From positions 1-21,469 of the forward strand of contig DASZMN010000035.1 of assembly GCA_035551835.1 (NCBI GenBank): a DNA stretch of 21,469 bases. Reading direction: 5' to 3'. Positions within the stretch are counted from its first letter, which is position 1. Each line of letters begins with the position of its first letter. This stretch comes from Bog-473 sp035551835. GTDB lineage: Bacteria; Actinomycetota; Acidimicrobiia; Acidimicrobiales; RAAP-2. Below, in pieces: positions 14,213 to 21,192 of the stretch. The notes under the pieces were generated by a model. It ran no database searches, was not told where the DNA came from, and worked only from the letters and a program-made list of their open reading frames with translations. A program made the position numbers and the translations under genes.

Positions 14213-14218
14213 CACAAT
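14213..14218 (+). promoter_or_regulatory. -10 element of the SDR-crotonase operon
   Basis: CACAAT (near-consensus TATAAT) ends 6 nt before the GTG at 14225, a leaderless-type position. No Shine-Dalgarno precedes the GTG. Confidence 0.45.
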
Positions 14219-14224
14219 CGCCCG

Positions 14225-14971
14225 GTGCAAGAACTCAAGGACCGGGTGGGCGTCGTGACCGGTGCGGCCAGCGGCATCGGCCTCGCCGTGACCGAGGCCT
14301 TCGTCGAGGCGGGCATGCGGGTGGTGATGGCCGACGTCGACGAGGACCGGCTGCGGTCGCATGCGGAGCGGTTACGGGGCAATGGGGCGGAGGACGTCCA
14401 GCCGGTGGTGGCCGACGTGCGCGACCCCGAAGCCGTGGACGCGATCGGTCGAGCGACCATCGATCGCTTCGGGGCCCTCCACGTGGCCGTCAACAACGCG
14501 GGGGTGGTCGGCGGCGGCAACTCCTGGGAGATCTCGCTCGAAGAGTGGCGGAGGGTGTTGGACGTGGACCTGTGGGGCGTGATCCATGGGCTGCGGACGT
14601 TCGTGCCGCTCATCCTCGCCGCCGGTACCGAGGGGCATGTCGTGAACGTCGCCTCAATGGCCGCCGTCCTGGCGCTTCCCCGTCTGGCGCCGTACACCGT
14701 CGCCAAACACGGGATCCTCGGGTTGACCGACGTGCTGCGGGCCGAGTTCACAGCGCTCGGCGCCCCGGTCGGCGCGAGCGTGGTGATGCCGGGGATGGTC
14801 AAGACCGCAATGAACCCGATCGGCACGATGGAACCCTCCGTGGTGGCGGCGAACGTGCTCGACGCGATCCGAAGGGACCGCCCCTACGTGTTCACCGATG
14901 ACCAGAGTACGGACGAGGTGGAGCACCGCCTCCGTGCGGTCCTTGCCGCGCGAGCCGACGTGATCACGTGA
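14225..14971 (+). CDS. Short-chain dehydrogenase/reductase (SDR), second copy
   Basis: A 248-aa classical SDR. TGAASGIG starts at residue 12, ADVDEDRL ends beta-2 with an Asp that favours NAD, NNAG follows beta-4, and the catalytic S144, Y157 and K161 are present (NVASMAAV, YTVAKHG). The frame is open to 14117 with an ATG there, but the GTG at 14225 gives the normal N-terminus QELKDRVGVVTG and follows a -10-like CACAAT. The TGA overlaps the GTG of the next gene by 4 nt (GTGA), so they are co-translated. With a crotonase and an amidohydrolase downstream, a beta-hydroxyacyl-CoA or ring-derived alcohol is a reasonable guess for the substrate. Confidence 0.92.
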   Translation: MQELKDRVGVVTGAASGIGLAVTEAFVEAGMRVVMADVDEDRLRSHAERLRGNGAEDVQPVVADVRDPEAVDAIGRATIDRFGALHVAVNNAGVVGGGNSWEISLEEWRRVLDVDLWGVIHGLRTFVPLILAAGTEGHVVNVASMAAVLALPRLAPYTVAKHGILGLTDVLRAEFTALGAPVGASVVMPGMVKTAMNPIGTMEPSVVAANVLDAIRRDRPYVFTDDQSTDEVEHRLRAVLAARADVIT

Positions 14972-15735
14972 CGGGATCGGCGACCCCATCCGATCAGCTC
15001 GTGCTCGCCGTGGACGACGGCCACGTGCGGACCCTCACCTTGAACCGCCCCACCCGGCTCAACGCGTTCACGTCCGCCTCGTATCTGCGGCTGGCGGGTT
15101 TGCTCGATGAGGCGGCCAGCGATCCCGGTGTCCTGGTCGTGGTCCTGCGCGGCCACGGCAGGGCGTTCTGCAGCGGGGTCGACCTCGAGGAGCTCGGCGA
15201 CGATCGGGGCGGAGGCGGACGTCGATTGGGTGAGACCTTTGACGCGTTGATCGACTCGTTGGTCGCGTTCCCCAAGCCGCTGGTCGCGGCCGTGCACGGC
15301 CCGGCGGTGGGCTTCGGGGCGACGATCTTGCTGCACTGCGACGTCGTCTTCGTGGCCGACGACGCCCGGCTGCGCTTCCCGTTCACCTCGTTGCGCACGG
15401 CACCCGAAGCCGGGAGCAGTGCCCTCCTGCCGGCGCTCGTCGGGTCGCAGCGTGCCGCCGAGCTGCTCTTCACATCCCGGTGGATCGCCGCGTCCGAAGC
15501 CGTGCGATACGGCCTGGCGCTCTCCAGTTGCCCGCGCGAGCGCCTCGACGCCGACTCGGCTGCGATGGCCGAGCGGATCGCGCAGCAGCCGGCCGAGGCC
15601 CTGGTCGCGGCGAAACGACTGCTCCGGGCGGGCCGATCGGACCTGGTCCGCGCGGCGAGCTCGCGCGAGAGAGCAGAGGCGGGCGGACTCACCGCGGCCT
15701 TCGGGCCTCCGGGCAGCGACGACCGGTCGCATTGA
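14968..15735 (+). CDS. Crotonase family: enoyl-CoA hydratase/isomerase, isomerase-like active site
   Basis: A 255-aa crotonase acting on acyl-CoA thioesters. The oxyanion hole is formed by GRAFCSGVDL and HGPAVGFGAT. The active-site region reads FPFTSLRTAPEAGSSALLP: the hydratase Glu of QPE is absent, while E147 of PEAGSS matches the catalytic Glu of delta3-delta2-enoyl-CoA isomerases (ECI2/PECI, PEGCSS). An isomerase is therefore more likely than a hydratase. It is coupled to the SDR by GTGA, and no Shine-Dalgarno is evident. The 83-bp gap to the amidohydrolase contains a weak TACCCT hexamer. Confidence 0.9.
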   Translation: MTGSATPSDQLVLAVDDGHVRTLTLNRPTRLNAFTSASYLRLAGLLDEAASDPGVLVVVLRGHGRAFCSGVDLEELGDDRGGGGRRLGETFDALIDSLVAFPKPLVAAVHGPAVGFGATILLHCDVVFVADDARLRFPFTSLRTAPEAGSSALLPALVGSQRAAELLFTSRWIAASEAVRYGLALSSCPRERLDADSAAMAERIAQQPAEALVAAKRLLRAGRSDLVRAASSRERAEAGGLTAAFGPPGSDDRSH

Positions 15736-15784
15736 GCGAGGGGCGGTCCGACGGTTCGGCGGCCCAACGAGCGTCACCTGGAAG

Positions 15785-15790
15785 TACCCT
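15785..15790 (+). promoter_or_regulatory. Candidate -10 for the amidohydrolase gene
   Basis: TACCCT fits TANNNT, 28 nt before the ATG, leaving room for the GGAGG Shine-Dalgarno. No -35 is seen. Confidence 0.3.
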
Positions 15791-15818
15791 TCGAAGCGGA
15801 CGGACTGGAGGCGAAAAC

Positions 15819-16985
15819 ATGCCCGCGGAGTTGTTCCAGCGCCATCGCGTCGTCGACGTCGACACGCACCTGACCGAGCCCCCCGACCTGTGGACTTCAC
15901 GGGTGTCGCCGAAGTGGGCAGACGCCGTGCCCCACGTCGAGAACATGCGTGGGACCGACATCTGGGTGGCCGCGGGGAACTTCCTCAGCTCACCGGGCAA
16001 CACGGCGATCGCAGGCTGGCCGGGGTACGTTCCCGACGGCCCCAAGACCTACGACGAGATCCCGCCGCCGGCGTACGACGCCTACGCTCGCCTCGAACAC
16101 ATGGACGCCGAGGGCATCTATGCGCAAGTGCTCTACCCGAACGTTGCTGGATTCGGATCGGCGTACTTCCTCAAGCTCGGTGATCGCGAGCTGGTCACGG
16201 CGTGTGTGCGCGCTTACAACGACTTCCTCGTCGATTGGTCCTCGGCGGACCCCTCGCGCCTGATCCCCGTGATGTCCACGCCTTTCTGGGATCTCGACTT
16301 CGCGGTGGCGGAACTCGAGCGTTGCATCGAGAGCGGTCATCGGGCGGTGAACTTCTGCAACCACCCCGACTCGTACGGTGAACCGCCACTCTCGGACCCG
16401 CACTGGGACCGTCTCTGGGCCGCCGCGCAAGACGCGGGGATCCCGATCACGTTCCACATCGGTGGCGGCGACATCACCGCGCCGTTCGCCAAGGACGCAC
16501 ATCTCAGCTTTGCGGCAAAGTTCCCCAAGATCTCTGCGCTCATGATCATGGACAACGTCGGGACCCTCGCCGACCTGATCTTCGGCGGCGTGTGCCATCG
16601 CTTCCCGAACCTGCGCTTCGTCTCGGTGGAATCGGGCGTCGGTTGGCTGCCGAGTGTGCTCGAGATATTCGACTGGCAGTGGGGCAACAGCGCGATCCGT
16701 GAGGCCCATCCCGGGTACGACCTGTTGCCCTCGGAGTATTTCCGCCGTCAGATCTACGGCTGCTTCTGGTTCGAGGAAGACGCCGCGCGCTTCGCCATCG
16801 AGCAGTTCCCGGACAACGTGCTGTTCGAAACCGACTTCCCGCACCCCACGTGCCAACACCCCGGACCGGCCAGCGTCGGCGTGTCCCCCGGAGAGTTTGC
16901 GACGAAGGCGCTCGAAGGGCTGGCGGATGACGTCGTCGCCCGTGTCCTCCACGACAACGCTGCGACGCTCTACGGTCTCGCCTGA
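15819..16985 (+). CDS. Amidohydrolase family 2 (ACMSD-like) metal-dependent hydrolase/decarboxylase
   Basis: A 388-aa TIM-barrel protein. Metal-ligand candidates are D15 and H17 in VDVDTHLTEPPDLW, H213 in TFHIGGGD and D339 in ETDFPHPTC; the motif is the DxDxH variant of this family. AYARLEHMDAEGIYAQVLYPN, MDNVGTLADLIFGGVCHRFPNLRFVSVESGVGWLP and ILFETDFPHP-type blocks are typical of the large actinobacterial subgroup annotated as amidohydrolase. Members decarboxylate or hydrolyse ring-cleavage products. A GGAGG Shine-Dalgarno lies 8 nt before the ATG at 15819, which decides the start. The position behind an SDR and an isomerase supports a catabolic operon; the substrate is unknown. Confidence 0.92.
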   Translation: MPAELFQRHRVVDVDTHLTEPPDLWTSRVSPKWADAVPHVENMRGTDIWVAAGNFLSSPGNTAIAGWPGYVPDGPKTYDEIPPPAYDAYARLEHMDAEGIYAQVLYPNVAGFGSAYFLKLGDRELVTACVRAYNDFLVDWSSADPSRLIPVMSTPFWDLDFAVAELERCIESGHRAVNFCNHPDSYGEPPLSDPHWDRLWAAAQDAGIPITFHIGGGDITAPFAKDAHLSFAAKFPKISALMIMDNVGTLADLIFGGVCHRFPNLRFVSVESGVGWLPSVLEIFDWQWGNSAIREAHPGYDLLPSEYFRRQIYGCFWFEEDAARFAIEQFPDNVLFETDFPHPTCQHPGPASVGVSPGEFATKALEGLADDVVARVLHDNAATLYGLA

Positions 16986-17024
16986 ACCGAGCCCGGCGCG
17001 ACCCGCCGTGGTTGGGACCGGCCA

Positions 17025-17041
17025 TCACAGTTCACCTGTGA
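17025..17041. terminator. Candidate bidirectional hairpin between convergent genes
   Basis: TCACAG-TTCAC-CTGTGA is a perfect 6-bp stem with a 5-nt loop. It lies 39 bp after the amidohydrolase stop and spans the stop of the convergent membrane gene. It lacks a T-run, so termination is only suggested. Confidence 0.35.
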
Positions 17042-17847
17042 GCGGTTGGGATCCAGGTTCGCGTCGGTGCGGGGGCCGTGTGAGCTCGCCAACTCAGGCG
17101 GTCGCTCCGAGTCGTGAGCACAGCGGGTGTGGTCCCGCTCGGTCGGTGCTGGGCGGCCCGGGCCGACCCGGAGCCTGCGCCCCGCCAAGGTCCGATCTTC
17201 GGGGCCACCGCGAGAGCAAGGAGTGCGCCGACGGCTACTGCGCCCACGATGAGCCATTGCCGGGCACTGGCGCCGCGCACCTGCGCCCTCGTGCGCGAGT
17301 AGAAGTCCCTCGGCGCGAGGCGCGCCGTGTCGACCAGGTGCCCGAGAACGTGCAACGTCATGGCGACGAACCACAGAACAAAGGTCGCCTTGTGCAAGAA
17401 GAGCCATTGTGAGCGGCCCGCTCCGGGCGAGAAGAGAAGTGCGATACCGGTACCGAGAACCGCAGCCGTCAGGGCGACCACGAACGGGCCGAGCAGGCGG
17501 AGCAACAGAGCCGGGGGACCTTTCCGGCGGTATTCCGGGTCACCGAGGTAGTAACGGGCAAAGCGCCAGGTGGTGCTTTCAATCTTCAGAACGACCAGGG
17601 GAACGAGCACCATGCCGATCACCACATGCGGCGTGAGCAACGGCCGTACGCGCAAGATCGTCACCCCCTCGGCGACGAGCAGTACGAAGAGGACGGCGGC
17701 TGCCATAGCGGTCAACCTCGCGTTGGCCTCTACCGCATTACGGCCGCGAGATGCCCGCCGCGACCGCGGCGGGGAGTGAGCGGGATCTGCACCTGTACTG
17801 GCCTCGCCCCGCTCCCTCTGGACACCGGGAGTAGTCGGATCCTCCAT
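17032..17847 (-). CDS. Five-TM membrane protein with conserved histidines, possible b-type cytochrome
   Basis: A 271-aa protein. The N-terminal 40 residues are polar and Arg-rich; TM segments lie at about 44-62, 73-90, 117-139, 148-170 and 198-216. H74, H152, H166 and H170 sit in or near TM segments (TPHVVIG, FLHKATF, LHVLGH), the sort of pattern that binds heme in b561-like and ferric-reductase-like proteins. ESTTWRFARYYLGDPEYRRKGPP between TM2 and TM3 is a conserved-looking loop. Function as an electron-transfer subunit is inference. The ATG at 17845-17847 gives a sensible N-terminus, but no Shine-Dalgarno is seen, and an upstream extension overlaps the next ORF. Confidence 0.75.
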   Translation of the reverse strand: MEDPTTPGVQRERGEASTGADPAHSPPRSRRASRGRNAVEANARLTAMAAAVLFVLLVAEGVTILRVRPLLTPHVVIGMVLVPLVVLKIESTTWRFARYYLGDPEYRRKGPPALLLRLLGPFVVALTAAVLGTGIALLFSPGAGRSQWLFLHKATFVLWFVAMTLHVLGHLVDTARLAPRDFYSRTRAQVRGASARQWLIVGAVAVGALLALAVAPKIGPWRGAGSGSARAAQHRPSGTTPAVLTTRSDRLSWRAHTAPAPTRTWIPTAHR

Positions 17848-17852
17848 GGCGT

Positions 17853-18017
17853 TCAGAGGCCGAAGGAGTTTCCGGTCATGCCAACGAGCAGCTGTGCCCC
17901 GTTGACCGGAATGGCCGGCCCGTTCGGCTTCGCTGGTTGGTAGGCGCTGTCGTTCACCCGGTCCGTCTTGACGTCGAGCTCCAGGAGCAGCGTACGGATC
18001 CACTCTGACGCCCACAT
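17853..18017 (-). CDS. Small ORF, 54 aa, unknown function
   Basis: An ATG-initiated frame fills the gap between the kinase stop and the membrane gene (MWASEWIRTLLLELD, then ..VNGAQLLVGMTGNSFGL). G/C at the third codon position is about 85%, which supports coding, and the composition looks protein-like. There is no Shine-Dalgarno. The frame is open further upstream inside the kinase, so the true start is unsure. It may be the remnant of a larger gene. I do not recognise a family. Confidence 0.4.
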   Translation of the reverse strand: MWASEWIRTLLLELDVKTDRVNDSAYQPAKPNGPAIPVNGAQLLVGMTGNSFGL

Positions 18018-18030
18018 GAAGGCCGGGCGC

Positions 18031-19305
18031 TCAAGCCAGGGACTCACTGAGCACGTCACCGTTCTCGTTGGACCTTGCCTTGCGCGCCGGTGCTTTTCGC
18101 CAGGAGATCTCCAATCGAGCACCTCCCTGTTCGGCGGTCCCGATGGCCCACTGGCCCTGGGTGGAGCGGACGATGGAGTCGGCGATGGCCAGACCGAGGC
18201 CGGTGCCCGCCACCTCGTCGGTGGCCCGGTGGAAACGGTCGAACACGGCGTCCCGCTGATCTTCGGGAATCCCGGGGCCGGAGTCGTCCACCCGCAGATC
18301 CACCCGGGTGCCCCAGTCGCGCACGCTGACCTCGACGCGCCCCCCTTCGCCCGCGAATTTGCACGCGTTGTCCACGAGGACCCCCGCCAAGCGGTCGAGC
18401 AGGTCTGGCTGTACCTGCACCGAGAACGGTCCTTTGCCGACTCGCTGCATGGAAAGGTCGACGCTGTGCGCGACCGCCAGCGCCCGGAAGCGTTCGACAC
18501 AACGCTCGACAACTTCCCCGACGTCCGCCGCTCCGGCGTCGCCCGGAGGTAGCTGGGCACTGTCCGCTCGGGCCAGCCAGAGCAGGTCTTCCACGATCCG
18601 GCGCAGCCGGGTGCTCTCGCGGCCCACCCGTTCGAACGCCTCTCGGTAGGCGGTCGTGTCGCGGGGCCGGTCGAGGGCTAAGCCGACCTCGGCCTCAATG
18701 ACCGAAATGGGCGTGCGCAACTCGTGGGAGGCATCGGCGGTGAATTCGGCCTGCCGGCGACGGATGAGCTCGGACGGTGCTGAAGCCCGCAGGCCGACCA
18801 CCAGCGCGCCGGCGAAGACGGCGACGGTCAGGATGAGGCCGAACACAAGCTCGGCCACCAAGAGCGTGGACTGGACGTTCGACGTCGCCGCCGTGCTCTG
18901 GCCGGCCACCAGTACAGCGTCGTTCACCCGCAGGGTATCGAACCGCAAGGTCGAGCTGCCGACGTCGAGCGTGACCGGGTCGGTTCCCCAGTGGCGCGAG
19001 GGCAGGGGCGGAGCGGTCGCCGTCAGCGCGTTGACGGTGCCGGAGGGGGCGATCGACCACAGGAATATCGGTGCATCGTCGAGGTCCACGGCATCGTCTG
19101 GTGCGCTCGATCCAGGAGCGGTCAGTGTCTGCTGCCCCGCATCCCTCAGGCGATCGGCCAGGCGATGGTCGGTCGTCGTGATCAGATGGTTGGTGACGAT
19201 CAGGTTCAAGATGACTGCGGCGATGACATAGAACACGATGACGACCACGGTCGCCACCGCGGCGACGCGCACTGCATGCCTACGGTGTCCTCCGCTGGCC
19301 ATCAC
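18031..19305 (-). CDS. Sensor histidine kinase
   Basis: A 424-aa membrane kinase. TM1 is at about 12-37, an extracytoplasmic sensor of about 110 residues follows, and TM2 is at about 148-171. The cytoplasmic part begins directly with RRRQAEFTADASHELRTPISV (phospho-acceptor H194), with N313 in VLVDNACKF (N box), DDSGPGIPEDQ (G1), FDRFHRA (F box) and GTGLGLAIADSIV (G2). A HAMP linker is not visible. The start may be GTG at 19303-19305 or ATG at 19300-19302. Both overlap the TGA of a 47-aa upstream ORF, so translation is probably coupled. No response regulator lies on either side, so the partner must be elsewhere. Confidence 0.93.
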   Translation of the reverse strand: MMASGGHRRHAVRVAAVATVVVIVFYVIAAVILNLIVTNHLITTTDHRLADRLRDAGQQTLTAPGSSAPDDAVDLDDAPIFLWSIAPSGTVNALTATAPPLPSRHWGTDPVTLDVGSSTLRFDTLRVNDAVLVAGQSTAATSNVQSTLLVAELVFGLILTVAVFAGALVVGLRASAPSELIRRRQAEFTADASHELRTPISVIEAEVGLALDRPRDTTAYREAFERVGRESTRLRRIVEDLLWLARADSAQLPPGDAGAADVGEVVERCVERFRALAVAHSVDLSMQRVGKGPFSVQVQPDLLDRLAGVLVDNACKFAGEGGRVEVSVRDWGTRVDLRVDDSGPGIPEDQRDAVFDRFHRATDEVAGTGLGLAIADSIVRSTQGQWAIGTAEQGGARLEISWRKAPARKARSNENGDVLSESLA

Positions 19306-19445
19306 GTCTCGACCGCCCGGTGTCCGATCGCGCGCGACTCGCGGCGCGCCTTACTCAAGTCCAACTTGGCGCGCTCCGTAGCAACCGGCGACGGACGCGT
19401 CAGCGACCGCAACGCGGCCGCGTCCTCCGCCGCGGGAACTCTCAT
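19302..19445 (-). CDS. 47-aa ORF overlapping the histidine kinase start
   Basis: The frame starts MRVPAAEDAAALRSLTR and ends with TGA at 19302-19304, overlapping the kinase GTG by 4 nt. It is Arg/Ala-rich and does not resemble a response-regulator C-terminus. Its own ATG overlaps the TGA of a 9-aa ORF upstream (ATGA). No Shine-Dalgarno precedes it. It may be a real small protein or only a translational relay. Confidence 0.4.
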   Translation of the reverse strand: MRVPAAEDAAALRSLTRPSPVATERAKLDLSKARRESRAIGHRAVET

Positions 19446-19471
19446 GGCGTCGGCGAACCGACATGTGACAT
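19442..19471 (-). CDS. 9-aa leaderless-type leader ORF (MSHVGSPTP)
   Basis: The ATG at 19469-19471 lies 6 nt after the -10-like TAGCCT, and the TGA overlaps the next ATG as ATGA. This is the first member of a chain leader, 47-aa ORF, kinase. Such a short ORF cannot be supported by codon bias; position alone is the argument. Confidence 0.3.
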   Translation of the reverse strand: MSHVGSPTP

Positions 19472-19477
19472 GGGCTT

Positions 19478-19483
19478 AGGCTA
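19478..19483 (-). promoter_or_regulatory. -10 element of the histidine kinase transcript
   Basis: On the minus strand TAGCCT fits TANNNT and ends 6 nt before the leader ORF ATG. No other hexamer in the gap fits better. Confidence 0.45.
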
Positions 19484-19542
19484 GGTGTTCCACGACCTCA
19501 ATTGCGCTCGTTTGTCGTCATCGGTTCTTCAGGTTCCCGTCG

Positions 19543-19548
19543 TACGCT
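19543..19548 (+). promoter_or_regulatory. -10 element of the Thr-rich membrane protein transcript
   Basis: TACGCT fits TANNNT and ends 8 nt before a GTG that opens a 19-aa leader ORF. It is divergent from the kinase promoter by about 60 bp. Confidence 0.4.
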
Positions 19549-19556
19549 TGCTCAAG

Positions 19557-19616
19557 GTGATTCATTCAATGGACGGCTCGCGTGCACGCGCCGACGACAC
19601 GATCCAGTGGCCGTGA
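19557..19616 (+). CDS. 19-aa leader ORF coupled to the Thr-rich membrane protein
   Basis: GTG at 19557 (or an in-frame ATG at 19569) opens a frame that ends with TGA at 19614-19616, overlapping the next GTG by 4 nt (GTGA). No Shine-Dalgarno is seen before either GTG. It is probably a translational relay; coding for a functional peptide is unproven. Confidence 0.3.
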   Translation: MIHSMDGSRARADDTIQWP

Positions 19617-19993
19617 AGCGCGGACGCAGCCAGCACACACCCAGTGCCAGGGCGCGTGCGCAAGGTCGCATCAAGCGGCTCACGAGGTCCATCGTCGTCA
19701 TTGCCGGCGGCGCCACGGTCTTCATCGGCATCACCGTGGCGAAGGAGCATCCGGGCGGATCCATCGCAGCGCAACCACCACCTACGGTCACAACGACCAC
19801 CCCTTCCGTGTCTTCGGATCAGGCATCGACCACGACGACCACCACACCGCGGGCCGGCGGGGCGGTGGTCGCCCCGTCTGCGCCAGATGCCACGCCGCCA
19901 ACGAGCCCGCCGACGACCACACCGACGACGGGTCCACCCACGACCACCACGACTCAGCCTGTCGTCACGTCGGGAGGGACTTCTCGGAGGTAG
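19613..19993 (+). CDS. Single-TM membrane-anchored Thr/Pro-rich protein
   Basis: A 126-aa protein. Residues 1-25 are Arg/Lys-rich (cytoplasmic side), residues 26-43 are a TM segment (SIVVIAGGATVFIGITVA), and the rest is an extracellular Thr/Pro/Ala-rich tail without globular domain, like the poly-Thr linkers of the PASTA protein. The likely role is a cell-envelope stalk or spacer, or a substrate for surface glycosylation. The GTG at 19613 follows a coupled leader ORF; another in-frame GTG at 19607 is possible. The frame continues upstream to 19502 but with unlike composition. Confidence 0.65.
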   Translation: MKRGRSQHTPSARARAQGRIKRLTRSIVVIAGGATVFIGITVAKEHPGGSIAAQPPPTVTTTTPSVSSDQASTTTTTTPRAGGAVVAPSAPDATPPTSPPTTTPTTGPPTTTTTQPVVTSGGTSRR

Positions 19994-20061
19994 GTGGCGC
20001 CATGCTTAGGTTCCCTTCCCCGCGTGCTGATGGGCGGGCGGTGACGCACATCGGGCACACG

Positions 20062-20084
20062 GGGGTCCCATACTTGGGGTCCCA
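20062..20084. repeat. Direct repeat GGGGTCCCA (x2) upstream of the CHAP operon
   Basis: Two exact copies of GGGGTCCCA, each partly self-complementary, are separated by TACTT (14-bp period). They lie about 50 bp before the 47-aa ORF. A dimeric regulator operator is possible; no promoter hexamer is clear here. The remaining sequence from 19994 to 20131 shows nothing recognisable. Confidence 0.4.
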
Positions 20085-20131
20085 GCACGGAACCTCCGAC
20101 GTCACATACGCCCACACGTAGCAGAGGCCTT

Positions 20132-20275
20132 ATGCAACACATTGCGCGAGAGACCCGTCAGAAGTCGAGACGGCAGCCGACGACGCCGTGTTTTCCTGAG
20201 CAAATGACGGCCTCCCTCGCGTTCTTCGAGCAGGCTCAGTCCTTCATCGGCCCCACGCCGGTGCCGGCGTCGTGA
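20132..20275 (+). CDS. 47-aa ORF coupled to the CHAP gene
   Basis: ATG at 20132 opens MQHIARETRQKSRRQPTTPC, ending IGPTPVPAS. AGAGG stands 4 nt upstream as a modest Shine-Dalgarno. The TGA overlaps the CHAP GTG by 4 nt (GTGA). The N-terminal half is basic. I recognise no family; it is either a small protein or a relay for CHAP translation. Confidence 0.45.
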   Translation: MQHIARETRQKSRRQPTTPCFPEQMTASLAFFEQAQSFIGPTPVPAS

Positions 20276-21141
20276 CAGACAGGGCGGGTAGGTCGACCCT
20301 GGGACGCTCAGGCGACCAGGACCGGCGTCTTGTGCACTCCACGTCCGCCCGCCGGTTGGTCTCGACGTACCCTCGGGCGCCGGACAGACCGTCCTCCGTG
20401 GCAAGGCCCGCGTCCGCCTCCAAGGTTCGGCCCAGTCCCAGCGTCGTGCCGTCCCGCTCGCCGAGCCCGTCACGTCGACGCCGACGTCAACGTCGACCCT
20501 TCGTGCTCGCACTCGTCGCCGCCGCACTCGTCATCGTTTTGGTGGTGACTCTGATGCATGCCTTGGCCGGCGCGGACACCTTCACGCCGCCGAGCGACGC
20601 CTCCCTCGCGGGCATGAGCGTGCCCCAGCGCGTCGTCGCCATCGCACAGAGCCAGGTGGGCTACGCCACGACCCCGTCCAACTCCTACTGCAACAAGTTC
20701 AGCGACCATTGGAACGCGGGCACTGACATTTGCCCGAGCGGTGGGAAGTCCGAGGAGTGGTGCGCCGACTTCGCCGCCTGGACCTGGCAGCTGGCCGGCG
20801 TGCCGTTCACCTACGGCTACGGCCCAGATCAGATCAACGGCGGCGCCGTCAGCTTTTACGAGTGGGGCGTCGCCAACGGCGAATGGCACCCGGCGTCGAG
20901 CGGCTACGTCGCGTCGCCCGGCGACGTGGCGGTCTACGGCCTCTCGCTTGGAGCCGTCCCGTCGGCCGTGCACGTCGCCATCGTCACCGCCGACGCGCCC
21001 GGCCAACCAGGCCCGGACGTGGTGAACGGGGACGGCGACAGGACCGGCTTCTCGGTCGTCGAGACCGGGACCGACCAGGAGGTAGCCGACGCCGGACAAG
21101 GGAACTCCACGTTGGCCGGTTACGTCAGTCCGCCTTCTTAG
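20272..21141 (+). CDS. Membrane-anchored CHAP-domain cysteine hydrolase
   Basis: A 289-aa protein. Residues 1-75 are a Ser/Pro/Arg-rich cytoplasmic tail ending in an Arg cluster. Residues 76-98 are a TM segment or uncleaved signal anchor. The CHAP domain from about 116 has the catalytic Cys C164 in EEWCADFAAW, GDVAVY at 217-222 and the catalytic His H234 in AVHVAIV. C140 and C154 could form a disulfide. CHAP enzymes cut peptidoglycan cross-links as amidases or endopeptidases, so a role in wall remodelling is likely. The GTG at 20272 lacks its own Shine-Dalgarno and overlaps the stop of the 47-aa ORF. The tail ends at the conserved STLAGYVSP region. Confidence 0.88.
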   Translation: MTDRAGRSTLGRSGDQDRRLVHSTSARRLVSTYPRAPDRPSSVARPASASKVRPSPSVVPSRSPSPSRRRRRQRRPFVLALVAAALVIVLVVTLMHALAGADTFTPPSDASLAGMSVPQRVVAIAQSQVGYATTPSNSYCNKFSDHWNAGTDICPSGGKSEEWCADFAAWTWQLAGVPFTYGYGPDQINGGAVSFYEWGVANGEWHPASSGYVASPGDVAVYGLSLGAVPSAVHVAIVTADAPGQPGPDVVNGDGDRTGFSVVETGTDQEVADAGQGNSTLAGYVSPPS

Positions 21142-21192
21142 AAACACAGCCGGTGGCCGTATCTCCAACGTGGGATGGTGGTCCTTTCCGAG

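Noticed and set aside
14117..14224. N-terminal extension of the second SDR from the ATG at 14117
   Set aside because: It adds 36 Arg/Pro/Gly-rich residues not seen in SDRs, and the GTG at 14225 sits right after a -10-like hexamer.
17030..17040. GTTCACCTGTG, a near-perfect single PhoP unit
   Set aside because: There is no second unit 11 bp away on either side and it lies between convergent gene ends; a hairpin explains it better.
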